Assembly: GCF_031127905.1 (NCBI RefSeq) | Contig: NZ_JARXIC010000013.1 | Span: forward strand, 62,001 to 126,000 | Reading direction: 5' to 3' | DNA: 64,000 nt | Source of the DNA: Thalassobacterium sedimentorum | GTDB lineage: Bacteria; Verrucomicrobiota; Verrucomicrobiia; Opitutales; Coraliomargaritaceae | Shown here: piece by piece, positions 8,797 through 18,029 of the stretch | Position numbering within the stretch: the first letter of the stretch is position 1 | Layout of the letters: every line of letters begins with the position of its first letter | The notes under the pieces: generated by a model | The model's input: only the letters and a program-made list of their open reading frames with translations | Told to the model about the DNA's origin: nothing | Database searches by the model: none | Made by a program: the position numbers and the translations under genes

Positions 8797-9612
8797 ATGA
8801 ATAAAATACGCAGATTATACTCTCTATTCAGTCTCTCGATTGCCTGTATGTGTGGGCTATTGTCAACTCTAGGAGCCAGCACATTCAAAACATTGCATGT
8901 ACCGAATGCAGATGGAGAGGTTGGGGCGCTCCAAGTTCTTCGCTACGGACCAGAGCATGAGAATGGCCTCTTACCAGCAGTGCTCCTATTCCATGGGGGC
9001 AGTTGGCAAAAGGGTGGACCAAGGCAACTGTCGCCTTACGCTACAGAATTTGCCGATGCTGGATATGTGGCTTACTCCGCAGAATATCGATTGCTGGGCA
9101 AGAATACTGATTCGGTGGAAGATTGTGTGGCAGATGCCGAAGCCGTGTATCAGTGGTTGGTCGAGCATGCGGAAGAAGAAGGGATAGATGTTTCTCGTAT
9201 GTTTGTTGGAGGTGCCTCAGCGGGCGGTCATTTAGCACTGTGTGTGTTTCTTAAATTGAATGAGGTTGGAGCTTGCCGCTTCCAAGGTTACATTGGTTAC
9301 AATCCTGTTGTGACTACACAGTCTGAGCGTTTCGAGTCATTGTTTGAAGATTTTGGAGTTAAATATGATCCGATAGCGAAGCTAAGCAATTCAGCGGCTC
9401 CCATGCTCATTTTACACGGTAGTGAAGATCCTGTTGTTCCTATGGATTCGGTTCGATCCTTTCAAAGGAAAGCAGAGGCGTTCGGTGTTTCCTGTAAACT
9501 CGAAGTTTTCGATGGAGAAACTCATGGTTTCTTCAATCAGAATCGTGCGAGTGCCGAAGTTCGAGAACGTCTGGAAGCGGTTGCTCTAGAATTTTTGAGT
9601 GCACACAACTGA
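8797..9612 (+). CDS. secreted alpha/beta hydrolase, acetylesterase-like (BD-FAE/Aes type)
   Basis: 271 residues with an N-terminal export signal (about 1-28, cleavage near LGAS). The oxyanion motif HGGSW is at 66-70. The nucleophile elbow GGASAGGH holds Ser141, the acid is Asp211 in HGSEDPVVP, and the base is His243 in GETHGFF. This set is typical of carbohydrate acetylesterases and feruloyl-esterase-like enzymes found in polysaccharide loci. It probably removes acyl groups from the glycan outside the cytoplasm. It follows the isomerase gene by 6 bp and converges with the symporter gene. Confidence 0.87.
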   Translation: MNKIRRLYSLFSLSIACMCGLLSTLGASTFKTLHVPNADGEVGALQVLRYGPEHENGLLPAVLLFHGGSWQKGGPRQLSPYATEFADAGYVAYSAEYRLLGKNTDSVEDCVADAEAVYQWLVEHAEEEGIDVSRMFVGGASAGGHLALCVFLKLNEVGACRFQGYIGYNPVVTTQSERFESLFEDFGVKYDPIAKLSNSAAPMLILHGSEDPVVPMDSVRSFQRKAEAFGVSCKLEVFDGETHGFFNQNRASAEVRERLEAVALEFLSAHN

Positions 9613-9664
9613 TGTTTCCGGTTATAAATGATCAACGCGTCAATCCTTTCAAGAAACACGCGAC

Positions 9665-11398
9665 TTACTTAGGTAGGCTTTTTTTTCCTAGGTAAACCAT
9701 CGCAAGTCCTGTTGAGATCAGTGTGGCTGCAATGGTGAGTGTCGCGATTTGATCTGTGTGATTACGGCTGTAGATTAGCAGTGGAAGTATGAGGGCGCCG
9801 ATGGTTGTGGCTAGCGTGCCGATTAAGATCAACTGTCTCAGGTCGTTGGCTCCGCCGACTTCATTCTCGAAATCGACTGGTTTGAACATTTCATTGAAAA
9901 AATCCTTCACCTGTTGGTGATAGGCTGCACTGGTCGTGTGCCATGCGAGGGATGAGAGTATGAATCCGGTTGCGCTACAGGATGTTGTTGTGAAGAGCGT
10001 TTGTTGGAAGTTAAGATCGATGTCCGTGAAGCTTTTTATCAGCACGAGCGATATAGAACTCGTAGCGCCGAGGCCGATGCCAGCCAGTGCTGCCCAGGAA
10101 GGGACGCGCTTCATTAGTAAACCAAGCAGGAGTGGTATGGCCATGGGGATGGCCAGGTAACTGCCGATATTGAGCATGATTTCAAAAATACCAACGCCGC
10201 TTTGTTGTGAAAACCAGAAGGCGAGTGTGATGATAATCAATCCAAAGATGAGTGAGATACGCTGGCTCTGGCCTAGTAGAAGTCGGTTATCATTGATTTG
10301 AGCTTTACGGAAGCGTCGGCGGAGAGCAGGCAGTATGTCTTTTATGAAAATGGCGGCATTACGATTGAGGCCGGAATCCATTGAGCTCATTGTGGCGGTC
10401 AGCATCGCGACGACCACCAGTCCGATCATTCCTGTCGGCAGTAGATTCAGGCTGGTAATCGCATAAGCCGCTTCGGCTGGTTTGGAGATGTCGACTGCAT
10501 TGATCTGATCGGCGTAGAGTAGCCGTCCAGTCATTGGTGGAATAAACCAAAAGAAAGAGCCGAAAAGTGTGAGCACCGTGGCTAGTAGAGCGGCCTTGCG
10601 AGCTTCCCAGCCGTCTTTAGCTGAGAAGTAGCGCACCGCATTTTGCATGGTGTTCGCCGTGATGATATTTTTAAAGATAATGGCCGAAGCCCAGCCCCAG
10701 GTAAATGCAGCTGCAGCGAACTCTCCATAGGAATTTATCATTGAGAATTTGTTTTCTAGACCTTCTAGATGAATGGCCTGCAAAAATTCACCCCAGCCGC
10801 CAAGCTCGCGTAAGCATAAGCATGCCAGGATGACCGTGATGGGGAATAGGATGAGACTTTGCAAAAAGTCGGTAGCCATCACTGCCCAACTGCCACCACT
10901 AGTTGAGTAGGCCAGCACGACTAGGCCAATTATAATGATTACAGCCTCGACTGGAAAGCCGAAGACAGCAGAGCTGAAGATGGCCAAACCATAGAGGTGG
11001 AGACTGGAGTAAAGGATGCCGAGTGGGAGTGTCGCCCATGCATAGAATTGTTGTGTGGCGGGCCCAAAACGTTTCCGAATGACCTCTGGTGCTGTGGTCG
11101 CGCGTAGCTGACGGAACCATGGCGCAAAACAGATGAAGTTCAGGAAAAATCCGAGTGAATTCGCTATGAAAATAATTGCGACCGACCAGCCGGATTGGAA
11201 GGCAACACCGGCAGCTCCTGTGAAGGTCCACGCGCTGAACGAATTCATAAAGGCGCTCATGCCGACGAGCCACCACGTGCCTCGGCAACCACCGCGAAAG
11301 TAGTCGCTGATATCCTTATTGAATGACTTGAAGATAAAGCCGACGCCGACCATGAGTGCTAGGTAGGCGACGATGACGATGAGATCGATAATGTTCAC
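9665..11398 (-). CDS. sodium:solute symporter (SSS family)
   Basis: 577 residues with about 13-14 hydrophobic segments. The N-terminus begins at the first membrane helix (IIDLIVIVAYLALMVGVGFIF), and the SSS hallmark DYFRGGCRGTWWLVGMSAFMNSFSAWTF is present. Helix 8-like sequence reads MLTATMSSMDSGLNRNAAIF, where the family has its Na2-site serines. The likely role is import of a (sulfated or uronic) sugar with sodium. It lies 26 bp downstream of the second sulfatase on the same strand, so import and desulfation are probably co-expressed. Inner membrane location is inferred from the family. Confidence 0.92.
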   Translation of the reverse strand: MNIIDLIVIVAYLALMVGVGFIFKSFNKDISDYFRGGCRGTWWLVGMSAFMNSFSAWTFTGAAGVAFQSGWSVAIIFIANSLGFFLNFICFAPWFRQLRATTAPEVIRKRFGPATQQFYAWATLPLGILYSSLHLYGLAIFSSAVFGFPVEAVIIIIGLVVLAYSTSGGSWAVMATDFLQSLILFPITVILACLCLRELGGWGEFLQAIHLEGLENKFSMINSYGEFAAAAFTWGWASAIIFKNIITANTMQNAVRYFSAKDGWEARKAALLATVLTLFGSFFWFIPPMTGRLLYADQINAVDISKPAEAAYAITSLNLLPTGMIGLVVVAMLTATMSSMDSGLNRNAAIFIKDILPALRRRFRKAQINDNRLLLGQSQRISLIFGLIIITLAFWFSQQSGVGIFEIMLNIGSYLAIPMAIPLLLGLLMKRVPSWAALAGIGLGATSSISLVLIKSFTDIDLNFQQTLFTTTSCSATGFILSSLAWHTTSAAYHQQVKDFFNEMFKPVDFENEVGGANDLRQLILIGTLATTIGALILPLLIYSRNHTDQIATLTIAATLISTGLAMVYLGKKSLPK

Positions 11399-11424
11399 AG
11401 ATGTAGGGGCTATGCCTGTAGGAC

Positions 11425-12888
11425 TTACTGAGGGGGGAGTGGTAGAGGGTAGTTTCGTTCCCAGCCGCGTTGAGCAAAGCTGTCGGATTCACACAAAGCG
11501 ATGCCATGTGTCAACTGCTTCTCATGGTGTCCAGATAGGGCCGATTGCATCAACCATTTCCGGACTGAGGCTTCCAGCTTCAGTCTGATCTCCAAATACT
11601 CGGGATGATCCGCTAGATTCGTCGTCTCGGTAGGGTCTTCATCCAAATTAAAGAGTTCGGTCAGCCCGAGTTGGTAGCTAACGAATTTCCATGAGCCACG
11701 TTGAACCATGCAGCCATTTCCAAGAATTCCGAAAATATCGCGCGTCACGTCGGGGCGATCGCTCAGAGGTAGGGGGGTGTAGTGCCACCAGGCTGGAATC
11801 ATGCTTCCGCTGCTTTCCAATAGAGTTGCGGCAACTTGCTGCAGCTCAACAGGAGCGTCCACTCTAGATGAGGTTTGTTGATCCGCTGCTTTAACTATCA
11901 GGGGAATATGAATCGACTCCTGGTAGAAATCGCCCTTGCCGACCATGCTTCGATCGCCGACGTGGTCGCCATGATCACTGGTAAAGACCACAAGCGTGTT
12001 TTCCCACACCCCTTTGTCTTTACAAGCTTGGACGATGCGGCCGAATTCTTCATCGATTTGTTTGATGAGGCCTGCGTATTGTTTGCGTATCGACAGTCTT
12101 TGCGCTAGAGTAAATTCTTCGTAGTCGAGTGAATGCCAATCCTTGCGGTGATTTTCTAAAAAGTTTTGGTAGAAGCTTTCTTCCTCTTGAGTCGGCTGAG
12201 CGGAACGGTGGATTAACTCTGGCAGCTTTTCGGTGTCCACCGTATTGGCAAACTCGGGGAGTGCATCATATGGACAGTGGGGACTGGGAAAGCCGACCAT
12301 CACTGCGAAAGAGCGTCCTTCGGGCTGTCGTTGGATGAATTCAATGGTTTCATTGGCTACAAAATGATCAACTGTGGTTTCAACTGTATCGGGATAGACG
12401 ACGGATCCTTTGTTTTTTTTGTAATCTGGATGAGTGCGCGCATCAAATTTCTTGCGACCTGATTGGGCTAAAAACTCGGCGTAGTCGTCATGCACCTTAG
12501 GCCAGCGTTTATCCTCAGCGATAATACGCTCATCAAATCCTTCAGCTGCTTCAAAAGGGTGAAAGTGCATCTTGCCTATAGATGCTGTTCGGTAGCCTTT
12601 TGTGCGAAGCAGGTCTGGCCAGGTTTTGTATCCAATCGTTGATCGGTCAGTTCGTAGCCATTGGTGATTAGTTAGGACACCCGACTGGAGGGGGTTGAGA
12701 CCAGTCAATAGTGCGGCTCTAGCGGGCACGCAAAGCGGGTATGGAGAGATGGCGTTGGAATAAATAGTGGATTGTTCCGAGAGCGCATCCAAGTTTGGAG
12801 TCGAAATTGCTGCGCAACCATACATGGACAGAAAGTCGGCACGTAGTTGGTCGCACATGACAAAGAGGATATTAGGGTTTTCCGGCAT
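11425..12888 (-). CDS. S1-type sulfatase, probably cytoplasmic (second copy)
   Basis: 487 residues from ATG 12888 (MPENPNILFVMCDQLRAD), directly at the conserved first strand. Longer frames start at 12924 or a GTG at 12951 and still give no export signal. The formylglycine motif CVPAR has Cys53, followed by AALLTG. The catalytic region continues with SIGKMHFHP and VFTSDHGDHVGD, and the C-terminal LFNLDEDPTET matches the sulfatase end motif. The protein is quite divergent from the sulfatase at 6249, so the two probably act on different sulfate positions. It is in an operon with the symporter and transcribed divergently from the PEP-CTERM-like gene across the second TTAACTGTAA dyad. Confidence 0.92.
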   Translation of the reverse strand: MPENPNILFVMCDQLRADFLSMYGCAAISTPNLDALSEQSTIYSNAISPYPLCVPARAALLTGLNPLQSGVLTNHQWLRTDRSTIGYKTWPDLLRTKGYRTASIGKMHFHPFEAAEGFDERIIAEDKRWPKVHDDYAEFLAQSGRKKFDARTHPDYKKNKGSVVYPDTVETTVDHFVANETIEFIQRQPEGRSFAVMVGFPSPHCPYDALPEFANTVDTEKLPELIHRSAQPTQEEESFYQNFLENHRKDWHSLDYEEFTLAQRLSIRKQYAGLIKQIDEEFGRIVQACKDKGVWENTLVVFTSDHGDHVGDRSMVGKGDFYQESIHIPLIVKAADQQTSSRVDAPVELQQVAATLLESSGSMIPAWWHYTPLPLSDRPDVTRDIFGILGNGCMVQRGSWKFVSYQLGLTELFNLDEDPTETTNLADHPEYLEIRLKLEASVRKWLMQSALSGHHEKQLTHGIALCESDSFAQRGWERNYPLPLPPQ

Positions 12889-13000
12889 GAGTATACTTTT
12901 GGAGGTGGGCGCAATCTGTGCCATCAGGCGGCTGGAGTTATCTGCGTGCACTGTCTTGCTTCTGTCATTCTCATTTCTCAGGAGGATACAATGGCACGGC

Positions 13001-13040
13001 TTTTTTAACTGTAAGATTGTTTGGTATTACAGTTAAAAAA
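13001..13040. promoter_or_regulatory. dyad TTTTTTAACTGTAA-N12-TTACAGTTAAAAAA (copy 2 of 2)
   Basis: The core arms TTAACTGTAA (13005-13014) and TTACAGTTAA (13027-13036) are identical to those at 7889-7918. Here the symmetry extends four more bases on each side into T and A runs. It lies between the sulfatase/symporter operon and the PEP-CTERM-like gene. As a hairpin followed by A-rich DNA it could also resemble a bidirectional terminator, but both neighbours point away from it, which favours an operator role. Confidence 0.6.
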
Positions 13041-13129
13041 ACGTGTCGATTGCATTTCAGGGGATCGTAGATGAGAGTTCTCTAGGCTTAAATGAAAAGC
13101 CGTGTGAACCCCAAACCTCTAAACTGATT

Positions 13130-13996
13130 ATGAAGAAATTACTCTGCTCTGTGACCATTATACTGACTGCCACACTGACGCTGACTCAGGCCAACGTAAC
13201 ATTTGATTTTAACGACCAGACTGCATTTGATTCGAATTTTCCGGTAGGATCGGGTAACAATGAGAACGATAGTAATCGTTGGCTCTATGGAGATGAATCG
13301 AGTGTTTCGTTGAGTGGAGGGTCGTTACATTTACATGCAGGCAGTTCTACGGATAATCCTAGTTCATCGAGCGTGACCATTTATTCTAATGTAGCTTATA
13401 GTTCTAATTTTGATTTTATTAGTGAAGCGAAGGTCGTTCGTTTTGAAGGCCTAACAATGTCCGTGCCTTCTAGTGGATCGACTTATGTGACAAATTTTGG
13501 TGTCGCCAATGGGCATGTCGGTAATCTTATCAAGAATTCTGGCCCGGACGATTCGATTTATATTCGAATGAATCGTAATGGAAGCGCATTCGAACTGGTA
13601 CAGAGGATCGGTGGTGATTCTGTGAGTGTTGAGAATTTGAATTTAGGATTTGATTTTTCAGGTGGTCTTGGATCTGTGACATTTGATTATATCGAGATGA
13701 CTGTAAGTGCGAATGCTTGGGCGCTGGAGGCGCAAATAAGTACCGGTACATTAGATGGAACTACTAACATTTCAACGAGCGGCACTTTTGATACCGCATT
13801 TGAGAGCAGTTCTTGGGGCAGTGATTTTCATTTAGCAATACAGGCCGAACAGGCTGCGGAAAACGCAGATCGTTATACCGACCTTTCGCTGGATTCTGTG
13901 TCTGTTTCAGCGATTCCTGAGGTGAGCTATGCTTCTTTAATCATGGGGCTACTTGTCGTCAGTTTGGTAGGTATCACTCGTTCGAAACGTGTATAG
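13130..13996 (+). CDS. exported protein with PEP-CTERM-like C-terminal anchor
   Basis: 288 residues from ATG 13130, where a clear signal peptide begins (MKKLLCSVTIILTATLTLTQA). An upstream in-frame start at 13043 has no such signal. The body is beta-rich, Ser/Gly/Asn-rich and has a FDFNDQTAFDSNF-type opening like concanavalin-fold carbohydrate-binding proteins. The C-terminus AIPEVSYASLIMGLLVV, then a basic tail SKRV, matches the layout of PEP-CTERM sorting signals, with PEV in place of PEP. It is likely displayed on or released from the cell surface and may bind the glycan. No enzymatic motif is recognised. It is transcribed divergently from the sulfatase. Confidence 0.75.
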   Translation: MKKLLCSVTIILTATLTLTQANVTFDFNDQTAFDSNFPVGSGNNENDSNRWLYGDESSVSLSGGSLHLHAGSSTDNPSSSSVTIYSNVAYSSNFDFISEAKVVRFEGLTMSVPSSGSTYVTNFGVANGHVGNLIKNSGPDDSIYIRMNRNGSAFELVQRIGGDSVSVENLNLGFDFSGGLGSVTFDYIEMTVSANAWALEAQISTGTLDGTTNISTSGTFDTAFESSSWGSDFHLAIQAEQAAENADRYTDLSLDSVSVSAIPEVSYASLIMGLLVVSLVGITRSKRV

Positions 13997-14021
13997 GGAT
14001 CCTAGCGATATTTATCCCTAT
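13993..14021 (+). terminator. weak hairpin terminator after the PEP-CTERM-like gene
   Basis: ATAGGGAT (13993-14000) pairs with ATCCCTAT (14014-14021) and is followed by a T-rich stretch up to about 14041. It begins at the stop codon of the PEP-CTERM-like gene. The stem is short and the loop is 13 nt, so termination may be partial. Confidence 0.4.
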
Positions 14022-14107
14022 CTGCTTTTCTGTTTCTTTTTAGTTGATTCTGTCGGCAGGCGGATTTCTTGCCGATAGATCTATGCCCATACTTTGACGC
14101 TTAAAAT

Positions 14108-17100
14108 ATGTCTGCTCTCATAAAATTAATTATATTAGCTGTTTGTTTTTTTATTGAAACAGCGATTGGGGCTACTGTTTCAGCAGGCCCTTTTATCCCT
14201 TTTAATAGCACCTGGGATTCGCCTCGCTATTTAGGGTTTCGGCCTGCTCATGGTTTTGAGGTCGATGTGAATCCGCCCCGTTTTTCTTGGCCATATACAC
14301 CGATAATGGTGGGGGAGCGTGGAGAGCGTTTCTTGAAACAGGAGTTTACCTTACAGATTGCTCGTGAGCCTTCTTTCGTTTCTCCAGAAATCGAGCAGAC
14401 CTATGCATTCAATTTTGGTAATGCCTTACCTGCAATCGACAATGGAAAGTGGTATTGGCGTGTCGGATACGCACCGCTAGGGGCCAGTCCGGTTCAATGG
14501 AGCGCTGTGCGTGAATTTTATGTGCCAGATCATGCGGTTGTGGATGACCGTAGCTGGCTCACTGAAGCGTCAAAAGCGTTGTCGAAAAAGCCTCATCCAC
14601 GACTAGCGCCTGGCGATGGTCGCTGGGATGGCTTGCTGGAACGCTTGATGTCGAATACGATCACGGCCTCAGTGTTGACACGTATGCAGGACGAGGCGAA
14701 CCAAGCTTTGCAAACAGAATGGTGGCATGATTTTCCGCAAACGGACCGTGCCACCAAAGGTAAGGGGCGGCAACTCGCCCGTAAATTCATGCAGATTGGC
14801 GACGCACTGATTCAAATTGCCTTTATACATCATGTTACAGGTGATGATCGGTATGCAGGCGCTTTAGAGCGTGCATTGACGGTTGCTGCCTACCCTCAAC
14901 GGGGAGAAACGACACCGGAGTATAACGGAGCGTCGGACAAATGGGGCACCCGCTGGGTCTTCTATCTCGCATACATATACGACTGGTATTATCATGAAAT
15001 GACGCCAAATCAACGATCAGAAATGCTGTCGGCTATCGAATGGCGTTTACAGGCTATTATGGGAAATGCTGCATCTTGGGAAGATGAGAGGAGTGTGCAT
15101 TCACAAGGTGTCGCTGGTTTCTTGCAAAGTCATCCTTTGGAGAATTTTTATAGTGCGGCTGCTGCGATTGCTTTGACAGTCGGGGATAGTTCAGTTGCTG
15201 ATCATTATGCTCCACTGATGCTGAACTATCTACTTGGAGTTGGTAGTGGGTATGGTCCAGAAGAAGCATGGAATGAGGCGGGCGCATATGCGATTTCCAA
15301 ATCGGAGCATCCGATTCGAGTTGCTTTGATTTGCGATGTGTTGCTGGAAGATTACAGCTTCAGCGAATTGCCTTGGTTTCAAAAAATGGGGCGCTTCCTG
15401 ATGCATCTCTTGCCGCCGGGGATGGAGCGTCAAGGATTTGGTGATTACACGCTGGATATGAACAATCATCAGAAACGCGCGGATTTGAGACGGAATTTGA
15501 TGATGCTTGGGTTATTGTCTCAGGATCAGAGCTATTTCGATTTGACTGCACAGATCGAGTCCGAAGGCGTTGCACCTAGGAATCTTGATGGCCCTGTGTT
15601 CTGCATTGCTGCCGATGTTCTTGGGATACCCACGACACGTAAAGAACCCGTGCAAGCATCTCGAATATTTCCAGTGGCTGGTTGGCTTTTTTCAGGGAGT
15701 CACCCGGTCGATCAGCGAGCTACCGCATGGAATGATCTTCGGATGACGATGCTAGCTCGCCCTAAAGGAGGCTATAGCCATTCGTATCCACATGAAGGTG
15801 CCTTTGTGCTTCAATATGGTGGAGAGAGCTTGGCTGCGGGTGGGGGTGCCACAGTTTATGCCGACCCATATTCGAGGAATTCACTGAGCCATAATAGTGT
15901 GCTGGTTGATGGTAAGGGACAGGCCTTTCAAGGGTTTAATAAGAGTTATCCTTATGCCGCCCGTCCATTGTATTGGGATGTTCGTGAGGGAGTGACTATT
16001 GGAGCGATCGATGGAACTGGTGGGTTCCTAGTGCCTCCCAAGGAAGCAAAGGAGGATTACGGATACCTGTCTCCGCTGCCTGATGATTGGGGGAATTTAA
16101 AGCTCAAGCAGTGGATACGCAGTTTTGTTCTGGTGGATGAGCGATTTTTTGCAGTGTATGATACCTTTGAAAGTCGGGCTGATATGGATCCGGCGCGATT
16201 CTCTTTTCTGCTAAATATACCGACTCTTTCTGAAGTTAGAGAAGATCCAGAATCTGGAATACTTGCTGCCTACGATATGGGGACTGTGCGGACGACGGTT
16301 TTTCAGGATACCAGTGAACCTGTGACTGTTTTTAAGGATGTGGGGGAATCAATTTTTGTGAATCCAATCACTGGGACAAACTATAAGCCAATGCTGGTTG
16401 AAGCATTTGAGCGCCGTAATCGTAACTTAGGAGAACAAGATTACACGATGACTCGTTTATGTGTGACGACGGAAGCAACACGAACAGCACATATGCTAAC
16501 CGTGTTTTCGGTGAACAATGACCCAAGTAATGTGAGGCAAGCTGAGGTAGATTTTGAAGGAGATGGGGTCTTTACACTCCGGGATGCAGTTGGTGAAATT
16601 ACGGTATCATTTACAGATGAGGCGAGTGAGGCTGATATTGCTGTACCGCAGAATTTGATTCGTGAGCATAGCAGACAAACAGAACCATATCGATTGTTAA
16701 GTCGGAATCAGGATGATACGATTCAGGTCGGCGACATGACGATGCCTGTAACGTGGATATTACATGAGGATTTTCAATCTCCGTCATGGATGAATCGCTG
16801 GATGGTGGAAAGTGAAAATTCGCCAGTATTTGCGGATACAGAGGGCTTGAGGGTGAGTCTGGGGGCTGATCCAGAGACTGCTGGAGGCACGACGGTTTGG
16901 CTGCGGCCTCAATTACCCGAGGATTGTTTGATTCGCATTATTGCAAAGGTCAATGAATCGGACTCGGCGAATGCTGCGAATCTTAATGTATTTATGAATG
17001 CTCGTGAAGCAGATGGCAGCGCTTTAATTTTCGGTCGAAGCGGTGATTATGCCGCCTATCATTCGATCTTAAACTACACGATGACGTTGACTGGAGGGGC

Positions 17101-17362
17101 TAAGCCTGGTTGGAGTCGCTTGCGGAAGAACCCTGGTTTCAATCTAGTTTCTGAAGCTGATACTCGGTCAGAAGTTGGGCAAACTTATGAGCTTATTCTT
17201 ATCCGTATCGCTGATCGGATTCAAGTGTGGCTTGACGGACATCTGCTACATGATTGGACGGATGAGAATCCTTTGAGTGATGGGAATTTTGGTCTCCGGA
17301 CATGGCGTAGCGATGTCACCTTTGAGTCGGTTGAAATCGCGATTCCCTCGCATGAAAGGTAA
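14108..17362 (+). CDS. secreted heparinase II/III-like polysaccharide lyase with DUF4962 N-terminus and C-terminal lectin-like domain
   Basis: 1084 residues. A signal peptide (about 1-22) is followed by a DUF4962-type region (FIPFNSTWDSPRYLGFRP, then NPPRFSWPY). Next come an alpha-toroid (about 160-520) and a heparinase II/III-like beta-sandwich (about 540-790) with GGYSHSYPHEGAFVLQYGG and SLSHNSVLVDGKG. The last 200 residues (DDFQSPSW-like start at about 890, then VWLDGHLLHDW) look like a concanavalin-type module. Families with this layout cleave uronic-acid polymers such as alginate, heparin-like or other uronans by beta-elimination. The exact substrate cannot be read from sequence. It is the first gene of a run with a prepilin, a dehydrogenase and GH39, spaced 18, 1 and 42 bp. 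It is clearly exported, so it is the probable depolymerising enzyme of the locus. Confidence 0.85.
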   Translation: MSALIKLIILAVCFFIETAIGATVSAGPFIPFNSTWDSPRYLGFRPAHGFEVDVNPPRFSWPYTPIMVGERGERFLKQEFTLQIAREPSFVSPEIEQTYAFNFGNALPAIDNGKWYWRVGYAPLGASPVQWSAVREFYVPDHAVVDDRSWLTEASKALSKKPHPRLAPGDGRWDGLLERLMSNTITASVLTRMQDEANQALQTEWWHDFPQTDRATKGKGRQLARKFMQIGDALIQIAFIHHVTGDDRYAGALERALTVAAYPQRGETTPEYNGASDKWGTRWVFYLAYIYDWYYHEMTPNQRSEMLSAIEWRLQAIMGNAASWEDERSVHSQGVAGFLQSHPLENFYSAAAAIALTVGDSSVADHYAPLMLNYLLGVGSGYGPEEAWNEAGAYAISKSEHPIRVALICDVLLEDYSFSELPWFQKMGRFLMHLLPPGMERQGFGDYTLDMNNHQKRADLRRNLMMLGLLSQDQSYFDLTAQIESEGVAPRNLDGPVFCIAADVLGIPTTRKEPVQASRIFPVAGWLFSGSHPVDQRATAWNDLRMTMLARPKGGYSHSYPHEGAFVLQYGGESLAAGGGATVYADPYSRNSLSHNSVLVDGKGQAFQGFNKSYPYAARPLYWDVREGVTIGAIDGTGGFLVPPKEAKEDYGYLSPLPDDWGNLKLKQWIRSFVLVDERFFAVYDTFESRADMDPARFSFLLNIPTLSEVREDPESGILAAYDMGTVRTTVFQDTSEPVTVFKDVGESIFVNPITGTNYKPMLVEAFERRNRNLGEQDYTMTRLCVTTEATRTAHMLTVFSVNNDPSNVRQAEVDFEGDGVFTLRDAVGEITVSFTDEASEADIAVPQNLIREHSRQTEPYRLLSRNQDDTIQVGDMTMPVTWILHEDFQSPSWMNRWMVESENSPVFADTEGLRVSLGADPETAGGTTVWLRPQLPEDCLIRIIAKVNESDSANAANLNVFMNAREADGSALIFGRSGDYAAYHSILNYTMTLTGGAKPGWSRLRKNPGFNLVSEADTRSEVGQTYELILIRIADRIQVWLDGHLLHDWTDENPLSDGNFGLRTWRSDVTFESVEIAIPSHER

Positions 17363-17380
17363 ACCACTGATTGATATATT

Positions 17381-18028
17381 ATGCAGCATATATATAAGTT
17401 AAATCGATTCAGAGGCTTTACTTTAGTTGAGTTACTGATGGTTATTGCCGTGATAGCCGTGCTTGCTGCTATTTTAATTCCTGTAATAACCCGCGTGAGA
17501 GAAAAATCTCATGAAGTTGAATGCAGGAATAATTTGAGACAAATTGGCGTCGCACTGAATTTGTACGTGCAGGATCATAATCAACGATTTCCCGGTCCGT
17601 TGACTGGGGCTCAACCCACGTCTTATAAGTTAGGTGTCACGAATGCGATGGTGTATCATCTTACTGAATATTTGGGACTTCCAGAGCCGACAGAGGAGAA
17701 GCAGTATGCAGAAGTTTTTGCATGTCCTGCTTACCTTGCAGAAAAACCGATTGAGGAAGATCCCAGGAGTTACGTCATTCCAACGGGAAGCGAGACTGGC
17801 TATCTTTTTGGCTATGCAAATGCAGATCCTAATAAAGGACAGGGCGCAAAAACGATTACTTACGCATATCAGGAAAATCCTCACGATATTTGGATTCTGC
17901 GCGAAGCCAGTCAATTACAAAGTGGTAACATACGTTTACCTGAGCAGCCAAATCATAAAGAAGGAAATCATTACCTATTCTTAGATGGTTCAGTTCGGAT
18001 GATTGCCTTTGACCAAGAACTGTATTAG
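17381..18028 (+). CDS. prepilin-type protein (DUF1559/H-X9-DG-like)
   Basis: 215 residues. A short basic leader ends at a prepilin peptidase site, FRGFTLVELLMVIAVIAVLAA, with Glu at +5. The body contains CRNNLRQIGVALNLYVQDH, and the C-terminus has HYLFLDGSVRMI, resembling the H-X9-DG motif of the DUF1559 prepilins abundant in Planctomycetes and Verrucomicrobia. It would be processed and held in the inner membrane or assembled as a minor pseudopilin. Its placement between the lyase and the dehydrogenase, with 18 and 1 bp spacing, argues for a role in glycan handling rather than in the general secretion cassette. Function not established. Confidence 0.85.
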   Translation: MQHIYKLNRFRGFTLVELLMVIAVIAVLAAILIPVITRVREKSHEVECRNNLRQIGVALNLYVQDHNQRFPGPLTGAQPTSYKLGVTNAMVYHLTEYLGLPEPTEEKQYAEVFACPAYLAEKPIEEDPRSYVIPTGSETGYLFGYANADPNKGQGAKTITYAYQENPHDIWILREASQLQSGNIRLPEQPNHKEGNHYLFLDGSVRMIAFDQELY

Positions 18029-18029
18029 T

